Part shown: one piece after another, positions 36,901 through 46,798 of the stretch
How the letters are laid out: every line of letters begins with the position of its first letter
How positions within the stretch are numbered: the first letter of the stretch is position 1
NCBI RefSeq assembly: GCF_001747405.1
Contig: NZ_CP017305.1
Span: forward strand, 576,001 to 640,000
Direction of reading: 5' to 3'
Source: Chlorobaculum limnaeum
Lineage (GTDB): Bacteria; Bacteroidota; Chlorobiia; Chlorobiales; Chlorobiaceae
Length of the DNA stretch: 64,000 bases
Program-made: the position numbers and the translations under genes
Notes under the pieces: generated by a model
What the model saw: the letters and a program-made list of their open reading frames with translations, nothing else
What the model was told of the DNA's origin: nothing
The model's database searches: none

Positions 36901-38181
36901 ATGAGCGACAAACAGTTTGACTCCATAGCATCGGCTCTCGAAGACATCCGGAACGGCAAGATGATCATCGTCGTCGATGACGAAGATCGCGAGGACGAAG
37001 GCGATCTGATCGCCGCCGCCGAATACGCCACGCCCGAGATGGTGAACTTCATCACCAAAGAGGCGCGAGGTCTGCTTTGCGTGGCCATTCCCATGCAGCG
37101 CGCCCGCGAGTTGCAGCTCGAACCGATGGTGCAGCGCAACACCTCGCAGCACGAAACCAATTTCACGGTCTCCATCGATGCTATCGCCGAAGGAGTCACC
37201 ACGGGCATTTCGGCCTACGATCGCTCCATGACCCTCAAGATGATCGCCGATTCCTCGTGCACGGCGGACGACTTTTCGCGCCCCGGCCACATCTTCCCGC
37301 TTCGCGCGATGGATGGCGGAGTGCTGCGCAGAGTCGGCCACACCGAGGCCGCCGTCGATCTCTGCCGCCTGGCCGGTTGCCAGCCCGCCGGTCTGCTCTG
37401 CGAAATCCTGCACGATGACGGCAGCATGGCTCGCCTTCCCGAGCTCTTGAAGCTCAAGGAGAAGCTCGGCATGAAGCTCATCACCATCAAGGACCTCGTG
37501 GCCTACCGGATGCAGCAGAGCAAGCTCGTGCAGCGCGCCGTGGAGTCGAAGCTTCCGACCGCGCACGGCGAGTTCAAGCTCATCGCTTACGAAACCATCG
37601 TTGATCAGCAGAACCACATGGCTTTCGTCAAGGGCGACGTCGCCGACGGAGAGCCGGTGCTGGTTCGGGTGCACTCGCAGTGCGCCACGGGCGACACCTT
37701 CGGCTCGCTTCGCTGCGACTGCGGCCACCAGCTCGAAACCGCCCTGCGCATGATCGAAAAGGAGGGGCGCGGCGTGCTGATCTATCTCATGCAGGAGGGG
37801 CGCGGCATCGGTCTCATCAACAAGCTCAAGGCGTACAATTTGCAGGACGAGGGTTTCGACACGGTCGAGGCCAACGAGAAGCTCGGCTTCAAGGCCGACC
37901 TGCGCGACTACGGCATCGGCGCGCAGATTCTGCAGGACCTTGGCGTCCGCAAGATGCGCCTGCTCACCAATAATCCGAAAAAGATCGTGGGCCTCGAAGG
38001 CTACGGCCTCGAAATCGTCGAGCGCCTGCCGCTGGAGATCGAGCCGAACGATGTGAACCGCTACTATCTCGAAACCAAGCGCGACAAACTTGGCCATATG
38101 ATCGAAATGGCATCCGGCAACGAACGCATTCTCTTCGAGCGTCTTGCCGACGAGCAGTTGAAACAGCACAAGAAACCATAA
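36901..38181 (+). CDS. ribBA: Bifunctional DHBP synthase / GTP cyclohydrolase II
   Basis: This 426-aa protein joins the two entry reactions of riboflavin synthesis. The N-terminal DHBP synthase shows [36 protein letters not shown] and [15 protein letters not shown]. The C-terminal GTP cyclohydrolase II has the zinc site [18 protein letters not shown] and the loop [19 protein letters not shown] chose the ATG at 36901 over a GTG one codon upstream. It lies 24 bp before glyA and may be co-transcribed with it. Confidence 0.95.
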   Translation: MSDKQFDSIASALEDIRNGKMIIVVDDEDREDEGDLIAAAEYATPEMVNFITKEARGLLCVAIPMQRARELQLEPMVQRNTSQHETNFTVSIDAIAEGVTTGISAYDRSMTLKMIADSSCTADDFSRPGHIFPLRAMDGGVLRRVGHTEAAVDLCRLAGCQPAGLLCEILHDDGSMARLPELLKLKEKLGMKLITIKDLVAYRMQQSKLVQRAVESKLPTAHGEFKLIAYETIVDQQNHMAFVKGDVADGEPVLVRVHSQCATGDTFGSLRCDCGHQLETALRMIEKEGRGVLIYLMQEGRGIGLINKLKAYNLQDEGFDTVEANEKLGFKADLRDYGIGAQILQDLGVRKMRLLTNNPKKIVGLEGYGLEIVERLPLEIEPNDVNRYYLETKRDKLGHMIEMASGNERILFERLADEQLKQHKKP

Positions 38182-38205
38182 ACTCCACCGGAAGAAGGAA
38201 CAACG

Positions 38206-39528
38206 ATGGACAACGATATTCTGAAACGGCTCGACCCCGAGATTTTCGAGGCGATCGCCAATGAAACGAAACGACAGACCGAGACGCTCGAACTGATCGC
38301 TTCGGAGAACTTCACCAGCAAGGCGGTCATGGAGGCCTGCGGTTCGGTGATGACCAACAAGTATGCCGAGGGCTACCCCGGCAAGCGCTACTACGGCGGC
38401 TGCGAGTTCGTCGATGTGGCCGAGAACCTCGCCCGCGACCGCGCCAAAGAGCTCTTCGGCTGCGACTACGTGAACGTGCAGCCGCACTCCGGTTCCAGCG
38501 CCAACATGGCGGTGCTCTTCGCCGTGCTCAAGCCGGGCGACGCCATCATGGGCCTCGACCTCTCCCACGGCGGCCACCTCACCCACGGCAGCAAGGTGAA
38601 CTTCTCCGGCCAGTTCTTCGACGCCCACTCCTACGGCGTCGATAAAGAGACCGGCATCATCGACATGAACAAGGTCGAAGAGATGGCCATGCAGGTCAAG
38701 CCGAAGCTCATCATCACCGGCGCGAGCGCCTACTCGCAGGGCTTCGACTTCAAGGCGTTCCGCGAGGTCGCCGACAAGGTCGGCGCGCTGCTCATGGCCG
38801 ACATCGCCCACCCGGCGGGCCTGGTCGCCGCGGGACTCTCCGCTGACCCGATGCCGCACTGCCACTTCGTCACCACCACCACCCACAAGACCCTGCGCGG
38901 CCCGCGCGGTGGCATGATCATGATGGACAAGGATTTCGAGAATCCGCTCGGCCTGACCATCAACACCAAGAACGGCCCGCGCGTCAAGATGATGTCCGAG
39001 GTGATGGACGCCGAGGTGATGCCCGGCATCCAGGGCGGCCCGCTCATGCACATCATCGCCGGCAAGGCAGTCGCCTTTGGCGAAGCGCTCCAGCCGGAGT
39101 TCAAGGCATACGCGCAGCAGATTAAAGACAACGCCGCCGCCATGGCCGCCAAATTCCTCGCTGCCGGATACCACATCGTCAGCGGCGGCACGAAGAACCA
39201 CCTCATGCTGCTCGACCTGCGCAACAAGAACGTTACCGGCAAGGTAGCCGAGAACCTCTTGCACGAAGCGGGCATCACGGTCAACAAGAACATGGTGCCC
39301 TTCGACGACAAGTCACCGTTCGTCACCAGCGGCATCCGCGTCGGCACGCCTGCCATGACCACGCGCGGCATGAAGGTCGCCGAAGCCGAAAAGATCGTCG
39401 AATTCATCGACCGCGTCATCAGCGCCGCCAACGACGCCAACATCGCCGAGGTCTGCAAAGCCGTCCGCTCGGACGTTCGCGACCTGTGCCTCGGTTTCCC
39501 GCTCAACGACTACGGTTCGCTCGTCTGA
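38206..39528 (+). CDS. glyA: Serine hydroxymethyltransferase
   Basis: This 440-aa PLP enzyme interconverts serine and glycine and charges tetrahydrofolate with a one-carbon unit. It shows [43 protein letters not shown], split by the usual short helices, then HPAGLVAAG and the PLP lysine in [31 protein letters not shown] near the end is intact. An SD-like GAAGAAGGA lies just upstream. A strong terminator follows. Confidence 0.97.
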   Translation: MDNDILKRLDPEIFEAIANETKRQTETLELIASENFTSKAVMEACGSVMTNKYAEGYPGKRYYGGCEFVDVAENLARDRAKELFGCDYVNVQPHSGSSANMAVLFAVLKPGDAIMGLDLSHGGHLTHGSKVNFSGQFFDAHSYGVDKETGIIDMNKVEEMAMQVKPKLIITGASAYSQGFDFKAFREVADKVGALLMADIAHPAGLVAAGLSADPMPHCHFVTTTTHKTLRGPRGGMIMMDKDFENPLGLTINTKNGPRVKMMSEVMDAEVMPGIQGGPLMHIIAGKAVAFGEALQPEFKAYAQQIKDNAAAMAAKFLAAGYHIVSGGTKNHLMLLDLRNKNVTGKVAENLLHEAGITVNKNMVPFDDKSPFVTSGIRVGTPAMTTRGMKVAEAEKIVEFIDRVISAANDANIAEVCKAVRSDVRDLCLGFPLNDYGSLV

Positions 39529-39551
39529 CCCACAAGCGACAAAGCATTGCT

Positions 39552-39589
39552 AAAGGCCGGCGCCCCACAAGGGTGACCGGCCTTTTTTT
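39552..39589 (+). terminator. Intrinsic terminator after glyA
   Basis: AAAGGCCGG (39552-39560) pairs with CCGGCCTTT (39577-39585) and a T-run follows. It lies 23 bp past the glyA stop. Confidence 0.88.
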
Positions 39590-39604
39590 GTCCGCTGAAT
39601 CCAT

Positions 39605-40147
39605 TCAGTCCATATTGCCCCTGTGCGTTTGGCGAGAGCGTCGATTTGCCGGTCGGAGCGGGCTACCAGCGAGATTGATCAATGTGATGGCGGCATTGGC
39701 GATGATTTCGGGAAGGGAAGAGGCGGATGAAGGCTGCCTGGTTGCCTGGCGTTTGTGCTCTTGCAGAACCCAGAGCACGACTTCGTCAACGGCGGAGCAT
39801 TTTCGGCTTATCAGTGATTTGCGCCGTCGGTCATCGCTTGGCCAAACTTGCAGGTTGTTTTGTCGCAGAAAATTCTCGTAATCGAGCCGAAGCTCAATCA
39901 GACTCGTTCGCGCAGCGCTGTTCAGACTGAGTTCGGTTGTCTTCGAGGTGGCGCCCGCCTGGCTTCCTTTCACGATGTTCTGCACGCCGGATCGTGCAGC
40001 CTGAACCATCCGGAAGTGTATCCGACCGTTATTTTCAATGTAGCGGTTGCAGAATCGCACCGTCAGGTCATAGACCAGCCGCGCGACCTGAAAGCTTTTC
40101 AGCTCTCTGTATCCGCCATGCTCGGGGAGCTGGGATTCCGGGTTCAT
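39605..40147 (-). CDS. Four-helix bundle suffix-domain protein (S23/avd-like)
   Basis: This 180-aa protein resembles the four-helix-bundle family: YRELKSFQVARLVYDLTVRFC, then FRMVQAARSGVQNIVKGSQAG and ELSLNSAARTSLIELRLDYENFL. These match the helices of S23-type bundle proteins and avd of retroelements, and the layout is that of the suffix-domain group. The function is unknown; relatives occur in rRNA intervening sequences and next to diversity-generating retroelements, but neither is present here. It converges with glyA. Confidence 0.75.
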   Translation of the reverse strand: MNPESQLPEHGGYRELKSFQVARLVYDLTVRFCNRYIENNGRIHFRMVQAARSGVQNIVKGSQAGATSKTTELSLNSAARTSLIELRLDYENFLRQNNLQVWPSDDRRRKSLISRKCSAVDEVVLWVLQEHKRQATRQPSSASSLPEIIANAAITLINLAGSPLRPANRRSRQTHRGNMD

Positions 40148-40360
40148 TTTTTTTGCTGCGAGGAGTTAGGGGTAACGCAACAGGTTGTTTTTATAGTGAA
40201 ATATAATGGAAAAAAGCAGCGAAAAAATGATTCGTTGAGCACCTTTCTGTCTATCGCGTCCACTCTGTACATTCCATCTACACCCGGACATTCCGCTGTG
40301 TGACCACAGCTTCGATGTGGCTATATTGGGCGGTAACAGTAGAATATTAGAAGGAAAACC

Positions 40361-40501
40361 ATGCCGTTAAACCTTGTTCTGATTGCCGTTATCGTCCCCG
40401 CCGCGGTCATCGCCGTGGTGCTGCTCCGCCCGGTCGCAAGCTGGCTTGTCAGCGAGTGGCACGCCGCAAAGTGCCGGAATTACCCGAATCGTTTGCAGTG
40501 A
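40361..40501 (+). CDS. Small single-pass membrane protein (46 aa)
   Basis: A short frame starts with ATG 10 bp after an AGAAGGAAA box. It encodes a hydrophobic helix (NLVLIAVIVPAAVIAVVLL) and a polar tail (SEWHAAKCRNYPNRLQ). A good SD and one clear helix favour a real gene. I recognise no family. It is isolated between two longer genes. Confidence 0.5.
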   Translation: MPLNLVLIAVIVPAAVIAVVLLRPVASWLVSEWHAAKCRNYPNRLQ

Positions 40502-40719
40502 GATTATTGTTTGCCGCCGGGAAGCGCCGCGCGGACGCGGTGAAGCTGTTCGGTGAGTTCAGGGATGGTGGAATGAATGGACTTTGCGGACGGCGTGGAC
40601 GGGTGTTGCCTGGTTCAGGGGTAAAATCGCAACTGCTTAATTTGGCGAAAATGGTACGGTATGAATCCTCGTCCACAGTGTCCACGCCGTCCACCAAGTC
40701 CACAGCGCTTTTCGCCCTT
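40502..40719. repeat. Gap with inverted GGACGGCGTGGAC repeat
   Basis: GGACGGCGTGGAC (40588-40600) is inverted as GTCCACGCCGTCC (40680-40692), and further GTCCAC words follow (CACCAAGTCCACAG). No gene is supported here. The same GTGGAC words occur at 28180-28216. Confidence 0.55.
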
Positions 40720-42621
40720 TCACTCTCCCAATATCCCCCTGATCGACTCGTCAACCTCCTGCTCCATCGCGCGGGTGTGCTTGATGTGTTCGAGCAGCGC
40801 TCTCGATAACCGCTCCTGTTCGTGCGCGGCGGTGGCGCACTGGAGTTGTGCGTTGATGCTCTCTTTCTCTTTCTGCAACGGTTCCAGCACGAGCGTCTTG
40901 ACCGCGACGAGGAAGTGGGAGAGGCAGCGGCGGGCGTGTTGTTCGATTTCAGCTGGGGTCGGGCGCGTGGTTTCGTTGACAGGCAGGCGGAAGAGGATGT
41001 CGAAGGCGAGGTTGCCCGCCTCCTCCATGCCGATGGAGCTGATCTCCGAGGTGATGTCGATGTGGCCGTCGCGGTCGCTCATCTCGCGGAAGCGCGTGAC
41101 CAGATGGCCGAAGATCGCTTGCGCGGCGGGGTTTTCGAGGTGGAACATCGACTCGTGCGAGGCGGCGAAGGCGAGCACTTCGTTGCCGTAGAAGGTGCTT
41201 TCGAGCAGCGCTTCGAGGAAGGTGCGCTCCGTCACGGAGAGCGGCGCTTGCCGCGCAGGCGGCTGCGGGGCCGGTTCGTCGCGGCGCTGGCGCGGCTCTC
41301 GGGTGCCGCGCCCGGTGTCGCTCGTAGCCATCACCTCGCGGAGCGTCTGGCGACCGAGGTCGAGCTTTTTTGCCAGCTCGTCGAGATACAGCTCCTTTTG
41401 CACCGGATCGGCGATGAGCGCGATGCTCCGCGTCATGGCGGAGATCGCTTTCGACGCCGTGTCGGGGCTCTCCATCCACCCGGCCTCCTGGTAGCAGCGG
41501 AGCTGGAAATCCTGAAACGAGCTTTTTTCGCTCTCCAGCTCGCCGAGAAACGCCTCCTTGCCGTAGTTGCGGATGAAGCTGTCGGGGTCTTCCGCGCCGG
41601 GAAGCATCACCACCCACGGCGTCAGCCCCTCGGCGAGCAGGATGTCGATTCCCGCGAGCATCGATTTCTTGCCCGCGTTGTCGCCATCGTAGAGGAAGAG
41701 CACGCGCGAGGTGTAGCGCTTCAGGATTTTGGCCTGGTAGCGGGTGAGCGCTGTGCCGCAGGAGGCGACCGTGTTCGGGAAGCCCGCCTGGTGCATGGCG
41801 ATCACATCCATGTATCCCTCGACGAGAATCGCCGTCTCCCGACGCCGGATTTCGTTCTTGGCGGCGTGCATTCCGTAGAGCAGTTTGGACTTCTCGAAGC
41901 TCGCGCTCTCCGGCGAGTTGATGTACTTCGGCGTCTCGGCGTCGCTGGCGAGCGTCCGCCCGCCGAAGCCCGCCACCTGGCCGCCGACGGTGAAAATCGG
42001 AAAGATGACGCGGTTGCGGAAGGTGTCGTAGAGCGTGTTGCGTTTCGGGTGGCGCGTCAGGAGGCCGAGGCTGACGAGCTGCTCGATTGGCGCTCGGTCA
42101 CGCTCTGCCGCGTGGAGCAGGTAGTCCCACGACTCGGGCGCGAAGCCGAGGCCGAAGCGGCGGATCGTGCCGGGTTCGAGGCCGCGCTTGCCGGTGAGGT
42201 AGGCGAGCGCCGCGCCTCCGGCCTCGCTTTCGAGCGTGCTGTGGAACAGTCGCGCGGCCCAGCGGAGCGTGTCGAACTGAGCGCTTTCCCGCTTCTCATC
42301 CTGCCGTGGTCGCTCCGTCCGGTACTTGCCGGTGTCGATCCCCGCGCGTTTGGCGAGCATCTCGACCGCTTCGGGGAAGGTCACCTTCTCCATCTCCATG
42401 ACGAAGGTGAAGACGTTGCCCCCCTTGCCGCTCGAAAAGCACTTGTACATCTGCCTGTCGGGCGAGACGATGAACGACGGGGTCTTCTCCTGCGTGAAGG
42501 GCGAGAGCGCCTTGAAGCGCTGACCCGAGGGTTGCAGCCGGACATAGTCCGACACGACGTCAACAATGTCCGTGCTCTGACGGATTTCGTCGATCATGCG
42601 TTCCGGTATCATGCCTGCCAT
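40720..42621 (-). CDS. dnaG: DNA primase
   Basis: This 633-aa primase makes RNA primers for replication. The N-terminal zinc module is degenerate: where most bacteria have CPFH...CFGCG, this protein has SPFT...CFSSG, so three of four ligands are gone. EKTPSF and GKGGNVFTFVME are kept. The TOPRIM core is intact: ILVEGYMDVIAMHQAG, ASCGTAL and VLFLYDGDNAGKKS. A C-terminal helicase-binding region follows a proline and arginine-rich linker (EPRQRRDEPAPQPPARQ, about 450-470). MIPERMI at 42612 is an alternative start. Confidence 0.94.
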   Translation of the reverse strand: MAGMIPERMIDEIRQSTDIVDVVSDYVRLQPSGQRFKALSPFTQEKTPSFIVSPDRQMYKCFSSGKGGNVFTFVMEMEKVTFPEAVEMLAKRAGIDTGKYRTERPRQDEKRESAQFDTLRWAARLFHSTLESEAGGAALAYLTGKRGLEPGTIRRFGLGFAPESWDYLLHAAERDRAPIEQLVSLGLLTRHPKRNTLYDTFRNRVIFPIFTVGGQVAGFGGRTLASDAETPKYINSPESASFEKSKLLYGMHAAKNEIRRRETAILVEGYMDVIAMHQAGFPNTVASCGTALTRYQAKILKRYTSRVLFLYDGDNAGKKSMLAGIDILLAEGLTPWVVMLPGAEDPDSFIRNYGKEAFLGELESEKSSFQDFQLRCYQEAGWMESPDTASKAISAMTRSIALIADPVQKELYLDELAKKLDLGRQTLREVMATSDTGRGTREPRQRRDEPAPQPPARQAPLSVTERTFLEALLESTFYGNEVLAFAASHESMFHLENPAAQAIFGHLVTRFREMSDRDGHIDITSEISSIGMEEAGNLAFDILFRLPVNETTRPTPAEIEQHARRCLSHFLVAVKTLVLEPLQKEKESINAQLQCATAAHEQERLSRALLEHIKHTRAMEQEVDESIRGILGE

Positions 42622-42998
42622 GCGTCTGTCCTTTTCTTGTTCTGTTCGATGCTATGATAATCCGAAAAAAATGAAAACGCAACGCTTTGCGATTCCCGTT
42701 CGCCAAGGCCTGTCGGCCCCGCTTTTTCAGAAAAAAATCGCTTTTCGATGCGATTTCCGACGGAGTTCCTTGCCTGACGGGTTGGCGAGTCTGTGCTTTA
42801 TTACTACATTATCACAGTGATAGCCTCTTTGTTCCGAATGGTTTATGAATTATCGACGTTGCCGCCTCATGAAGGATCCTTCCCGAAACGCCTGCCACGG
42901 CGGCAGGCTTGCAAACGACCTTCCTGATGCGCCTGATTTTACTTGCGAGAGTGCTTGAACATGGATTCCGTTACTTCCAACATCTCAATACCAACCAT
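42622..42998. other. Leader region between dnaG and exbB
   Basis: There are 377 bp between divergent dnaG and exbB with no supported gene. An in-frame extension from an ATG at 42909 exists but lacks the features of ExbB N-termini. The region probably holds the promoters of both genes. Confidence 0.5.
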
Positions 42999-43742
42999 AT
43001 GAAACAGGGATTTTTTACGGCGATACTGATTGTGGTGACCTACGCGGTATCCCTCGGTTTTTATGTCTGGATGGGCACGACGCCACCTGAATCCATGTTC
43101 CATGCCGTCTGGAAAGGCGGGCCGATTGTCTCGGTGCTGATGGCGCTCATCCTGATGGTGATCGCCTACATCGTCGAGCGCATCGTCGCCCTGAACAAGG
43201 CTTCCGGCAAAGGCTCGATCACCGAGTTCGTGCAGAGCCTCAAGCAGGATGTCGATTCCGGCTCCATCGACCAGGCGATCTCCCGCTGCGACGACCACCA
43301 GAGTTCCCTCTCCGCCGTGCTCCGCGCGGTGCTCGACCGCTACAAGATGCTCGCCGTGCACAACGTTACCGACCGCGAGAAGCGCATCAGCGAGATGCAG
43401 AAGGCGGTCGAGGAGGCGACGCTCATGGAGATGCCGCTGCTCGAAAAGAACCTCGTCGCCATCTCGACCATCGCCTCCATTTCGACGATGGTCGGCCTGC
43501 TTGGCACCACGCTCGGCATGATCCGCGCCTTCGCGGCGATGGCCACCAGCGGCGCGCCCGACGCGGTGCAGCTCTCGCTCGGCATCTCCGAGGCGCTCTT
43601 CAACACGGCGCTCGGCATTCTCGGAGGCATCATGGGCATCGTCACCTACAACGTCTTCACCAACAAGGTTGACCGCTTCAGCTACCAGATCGACGAAGCG
43701 GCGTTCTACATTATCCAGACTCTCGGCAGCAGTAAATCCTGA
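42999..43742 (+). CDS. exbB: ExbB/TolQ-family proton channel protein
   Basis: This 247-aa protein has an N-terminal helix (AILIVVTYAVSLGFYVWM), a second (IVSVLMALILMVIAYIVERIVAL), a long cytoplasmic loop, and two C-terminal helices. The last contain STMVGLLGTTLGMIRAFAAMA and ISEALFNTALGILGGIMGIVTYN, the MotA/TolQ/ExbB proton-channel signature. With ExbD and TonB it uses the proton motive force to drive outer membrane transport. I chose MKQGFFT (42999). It heads a four-gene operon. Confidence 0.92.
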   Translation: MKQGFFTAILIVVTYAVSLGFYVWMGTTPPESMFHAVWKGGPIVSVLMALILMVIAYIVERIVALNKASGKGSITEFVQSLKQDVDSGSIDQAISRCDDHQSSLSAVLRAVLDRYKMLAVHNVTDREKRISEMQKAVEEATLMEMPLLEKNLVAISTIASISTMVGLLGTTLGMIRAFAAMATSGAPDAVQLSLGISEALFNTALGILGGIMGIVTYNVFTNKVDRFSYQIDEAAFYIIQTLGSSKS

Positions 43743-43751
43743 TCTCGAACC

Positions 43752-44285
43752 ATGTCCAAAATCAAGGCAAAAAGGGTAGGGTTCCGGCTCGACATGACGC
43801 CGATGGTCGATGTGGCGTTCCTCTTGCTCACCTTCTTCATGCTGACCACCAAGTTCCGTCCGCCGGAAGCGGTGACGATCGACCTGCCGTCATCCCACTC
43901 GAACATGAAGCTGCCGGAGTCCGACGTGCTGACCGTGACCGTCGCGAAGGATAATTCGCTCTACATGGGGGTCTCGTCGCAGCGCACCAGGGAGCGGCTC
44001 TTCGACACGGTCGTGAGGCCGAAGCTCGAAAATGCGGGGCTCTCCAAAGCGGCGGTGGCCGATTCGCTCAGGAAGTTCAGGTTCGACGACAGCTTTAAAA
44101 TCGAGAAGGAGGAGCTTGCCCGCTACATCATGATGTCGCGCCTTGCCGACCAGCGGCTCAGGCCGGTGATCCGGGCGGACAACAAGGCCGATTACGAGGC
44201 GGTCAACTACGTCATTAAAGTGTACAAGAAGATGAACCTTCTCAACTTCAACCTCGTGACCGTTCTTGAAAGGGAGGTGCGCTGA
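43752..44285 (+). CDS. exbD: ExbD/TolR-family biopolymer transport protein (1)
   Basis: This 177-aa protein has a single N-terminal helix with [24 protein letters not shown], the ExbD/TolR motif with the conserved Asp that carries protons. A periplasmic domain follows. It lies 9 bp after exbB and its stop overlaps the start of the second exbD (TGATG). An insertion in the periplasmic part (residues 95-130) makes it longer than usual. Confidence 0.93.
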   Translation: MSKIKAKRVGFRLDMTPMVDVAFLLLTFFMLTTKFRPPEAVTIDLPSSHSNMKLPESDVLTVTVAKDNSLYMGVSSQRTRERLFDTVVRPKLENAGLSKAAVADSLRKFRFDDSFKIEKEELARYIMMSRLADQRLRPVIRADNKADYEAVNYVIKVYKKMNLLNFNLVTVLEREVR

Positions 44286-44815
44286 TGGGCATGGTCGATT
44301 CCCCCAACGAGCGGCGCGGCTCGAAGCGAAGCGCGCGCCAGCGCAAACGGCTCGGTTTCAAGCTCGACATGACGCCGATGGTGGACGTGGCGTTCCTTTT
44401 GCTCACCTTTTTCATGCTGACGACGACCTTCGCCAAGTCGAACACGATGGAGATCAACATTCCGCCGGAGACCGGCGAGGTTGCCGTGGCCGAGCTGAAC
44501 GTGATGACGCTCCGCGTGCCCGGCGACGGCTTCGCCTACTGGTCGCTCGGCGAGGCGGCTCCACGGCGCGTGCCGCTCTACGACAGCGCCGATGCCCATG
44601 CGTCGCTTGGCAGTGAGCTTCGTCAGGTGCTGCGGCAGGAGACCGGGAAAAACAGGAAGATGGTGATCGTCGTCAGGATCAGCGACAAGGCCAAGTACAA
44701 AGCGCTGGTTGACATTATCGACGAGTTCAACCTGATGAAGATCGACCGCTTCAGCCTCGACGAGTTCACTCCAGAGGACGAAGCTGCAACCCAGAGGGCC
44801 GTGGCCATGCGCTGA
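44285..44815 (+). CDS. exbD: ExbD/TolR-family biopolymer transport protein (2)
   Basis: This 176-aa paralogue has a basic leader ([16 protein letters not shown]) followed by [24 protein letters not shown]. Its periplasmic part ends in [18 protein letters not shown]. Start and stop are clear, and it overlaps the previous gene by 1 bp. Two ExbD proteins are common in Bacteroidota and Chlorobiota Ton systems and may form mixed dimers. Confidence 0.93.
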   Translation: MGMVDSPNERRGSKRSARQRKRLGFKLDMTPMVDVAFLLLTFFMLTTTFAKSNTMEINIPPETGEVAVAELNVMTLRVPGDGFAYWSLGEAAPRRVPLYDSADAHASLGSELRQVLRQETGKNRKMVIVVRISDKAKYKALVDIIDEFNLMKIDRFSLDEFTPEDEAATQRAVAMR

Positions 44816-44854
44816 TGGCGCGGTTCGTGAACCAGAAAACAGGAGTACGGAAAG

Positions 44855-45655
44855 GTGTCGTCAAAGTTCAAACAAGTACACGAAGATGCCGCGCGGAAGG
44901 CGCAGGGCTGGACTTTCCGCGAGCAGTTCCTCGATACTGACCGGCTGAGGCGGATCAGCTACGGCAATCTCGTTCTCCGGCGGGAGGCTCATCTGTTCCT
45001 GACTCACGGCGTGGTGGTGGCCGTGCTCTTTTTGCTGCTCTTCTGGCTGGTCAGCGCCAACTGGAATCGCGTCATGGCGATGTTCGGCGGCGAGTCGAGC
45101 AAGCAGACGGCGGTCGAGTGCTACGAAGTGGTCACCAACGTGACGCAGTTGCCTCCGCCTCCGCCAATGGCCCCTGAGCCGCCGAAGGCGCGCGCCGCTG
45201 CGCCGCTGGATGCGCCGAAGGTGGGCAAGATCAAGAAGGTGGCCGAAGCACCGCCGGATCAGACTTTCGCCACGCAGAAGGAGATCAAGCAGGCGATCAC
45301 GCAAGGCCCGGCCTCACAGGATGGCGGCGGCTCGTCGGCCTCCTGTGAAACTATCGTGGAGTTCGTCAACTGCCAGAACCCGCCGACGGTGGTCAGCACG
45401 CCGAGGCTCATCTACCCCGAAATGGCGAGGATCGCAGGTTTGGAAGGCCGCGTTTTCGTGCGCGTGCTTATCAGCGAGGAGGGCCGCCCGATGAAAGCCG
45501 AGGTCGTCAAGCGCATCCCCGCCGACCAGACCGTGTTCGACAAGGAAGCGACGCGCATTGCGATGGAGACGAAGTACACAGCAGGAGTGCAGAACGGCAG
45601 GAGAGTGCGGGTCTGGATGACCATCCCCGTGCGCTTCACGTTGCATGAAGGATGA
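44855..45655 (+). CDS. tonB: TonB family protein
   Basis: This 266-aa protein starts at GTG. One helix (GVVVAVLFLLLFWLVSANW, about 50-68) anchors it. A proline-rich linker (QLPPPPPMAPEPPK) spans the periplasm. The C-terminal TonB fold shows PRLIYPEMARIAGLEGRVFVRVLISEEG and TKYTAGVQNGRRVRVWMTIPVRF. It passes energy from ExbB/ExbD to outer membrane receptors. It closes the exbB-exbD-exbD-tonB operon, 39 bp after the second exbD. Confidence 0.93.
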   Translation: MSSKFKQVHEDAARKAQGWTFREQFLDTDRLRRISYGNLVLRREAHLFLTHGVVVAVLFLLLFWLVSANWNRVMAMFGGESSKQTAVECYEVVTNVTQLPPPPPMAPEPPKARAAAPLDAPKVGKIKKVAEAPPDQTFATQKEIKQAITQGPASQDGGGSSASCETIVEFVNCQNPPTVVSTPRLIYPEMARIAGLEGRVFVRVLISEEGRPMKAEVVKRIPADQTVFDKEATRIAMETKYTAGVQNGRRVRVWMTIPVRFTLHEG

Positions 45656-45658
45656 AGC

Positions 45659-45813
45659 GAATGATGAATTATGAGTTATGAATGATGAATTGAAGAGAGT
45701 GGATTGATTTGTAGGGGCGGCTCTTGTGGCCGCCCTTGAACAGGCGAGAACTTCCATTCATGATAAATAGAGCCTGTATTTGACTGTCATTCTGAGCGAA
45801 GCGAAGAATCCAG
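45659..45813. repeat. Intergenic repeats: GAATGATGAATTATGA tract, GGGCGGC hairpin, TGTCATTCTGAGC element
   Basis: Three words typical of dispersed repeats follow tonB: an AT-rich near-tandem tract (ATGATGAATTATGAGTTATG), the hairpin GGGCGGC/GCCGCCC (about 45715-45735), and TGTCATTCTGAGCGAAGCG ending in GAATCCAG (45785-45813). The last is related to the palindromic element at 56314-56454. Confidence 0.6.
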
Positions 45814-45851
45814 TTTTTTGCTGGTTTGGTGAGAATCTTTTCGTTCAACTC

Positions 45852-45908
45852 TCGAACGATAACGCCGCTTAAACTTCACGTCTTGCCTTCTACGCGATAT
45901 TTCAAATT
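45852..45908. repeat. 57-bp imperfect direct repeat, copy 1
   Basis: This stretch aligns to 46328-46384 at about 72 percent, with cores GCTTAAACT, CACG and ACGCGATA. The two copies bracket the winged-helix ORF and may mark edges of the AT-rich island or remnants of a gene copied twice. Confidence 0.5.
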
Positions 45909-46186
45909 CATTGTTCAATAATTTTCCAATAGCCGGTCTTGTCGCTTCCTGTACGTTCTACTATTCCTTTGTCTTTGAGTGCTTTCATTCTACGTTTTGC
46001 AGTGCTTAAACTTATATTCAATCGCTCACTGATTTCGGCGGCAGTTATTTTATGGTTTTGTTTTATCAAAGAAAATACAGTGTCATTTACAGTGTCATTC
46101 TGCGTTTTTACAGTGTCATGTGCTGGTGGAATGTAATGAACATGCATTTCACGGTTTTTCAGCGAATGATGTTCTTGATGAATCAA
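45908..46186 (-). CDS. Winged-helix DNA-binding fragment
   Basis: This 92-aa frame carries a winged helix at its C-terminus: ITAAEISERLNISLSTAKRRMKALKDKGIVERTGSDKTGYW, with the final wing strand. The same ending is usual for the C-terminal domain of larger AlbA_2/RecG-like or Fic proteins, and the N-terminal 40 residues have no fold. So it is most likely a truncated remnant, though a free-standing small regulator is possible. It is AT-rich relative to tonB. Confidence 0.5.
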   Translation of the reverse strand: MIHQEHHSLKNREMHVHYIPPAHDTVKTQNDTVNDTVFSLIKQNHKITAAEISERLNISLSTAKRRMKALKDKGIVERTGSDKTGYWKIIEQ

Positions 46187-46798
46187 GTTTGAAAGAAAAC
46201 TGACAAGTTATTTATCGGTTTTGTGAATGCCTTTTGATTCAACTATGATTTACTTTTCAATTTTTGCCTGTCGTTTCTGTTTTCTACACTTTAAGATAAC
46301 AAATGGCGGCAAGAAATCGTTTTGCATCTCGTCCGACAACGCTGCTTAAACTCCACGACCTGCTCGCCACGCGATACCCCAAAACCAGCAGAATGGCTTG
46401 AATCGTCGATTGAATATCTATGGGTACATTCCCAGAAGCTTTACTTCGGGAAAGAATCGGCACAAAATTATCTCATACCCCGTACCACTGCCGCAGGGTA
46501 ATTCATTGTCGGTCGCGAGTAGCGCGTATTGTTGGATTGATGAGCAAGTTTGTTGAACACAACACGATGAGTTTAGAAAGCTGTTGTCAGATTCGGGCCT
46601 TAACAACCTGAACTGTAACCTGTGATGTTGCGTGCAGGGCAAAAACAAGGTTTACAACGTGTTTCTATGAAGATGAATTTAAGGTTAAGAAATTGTCACG
46701 CATTTCAAGGCACAAATAGAAAGCCGTTAAGGTATTAATAATTAAATGATGTGTTGTTCAAGTTATTTTCATCCCGTGCAATGTTTTTATTGCTTGGG
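46187..46798. other. Non-coding AT-rich stretch with second 57-bp repeat copy
   Basis: There are 612 bp without a supported gene. Copy 2 of the 57-bp repeat is at 46328-46384. The minus-strand ORF at 46418-46648 and plus-strand ORF at 46420-46611 overlap and have no recognisable motif. This is probably decayed island sequence downstream of the TIR gene. Confidence 0.5.

Noticed and set aside
36814-39264. Minus-strand ORF of 816 codons opposite ribBA and glyA
   Set aside because: It is rich in His, Val, Asp and Glu, spans two real genes and has no family features; an antisense artefact.
42909-42998. N-terminal extension of exbB from the ATG at 42909
   Set aside because: The extra 30 residues precede the family start MKQGFF and are not typical of ExbB/TolQ proteins.
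46418-46648. Minus-strand ORF of 76 codons in the second island
   Set aside because: Cysteine and serine-rich without motif, overlaps another weak ORF on the other strand, and lies in decayed sequence.
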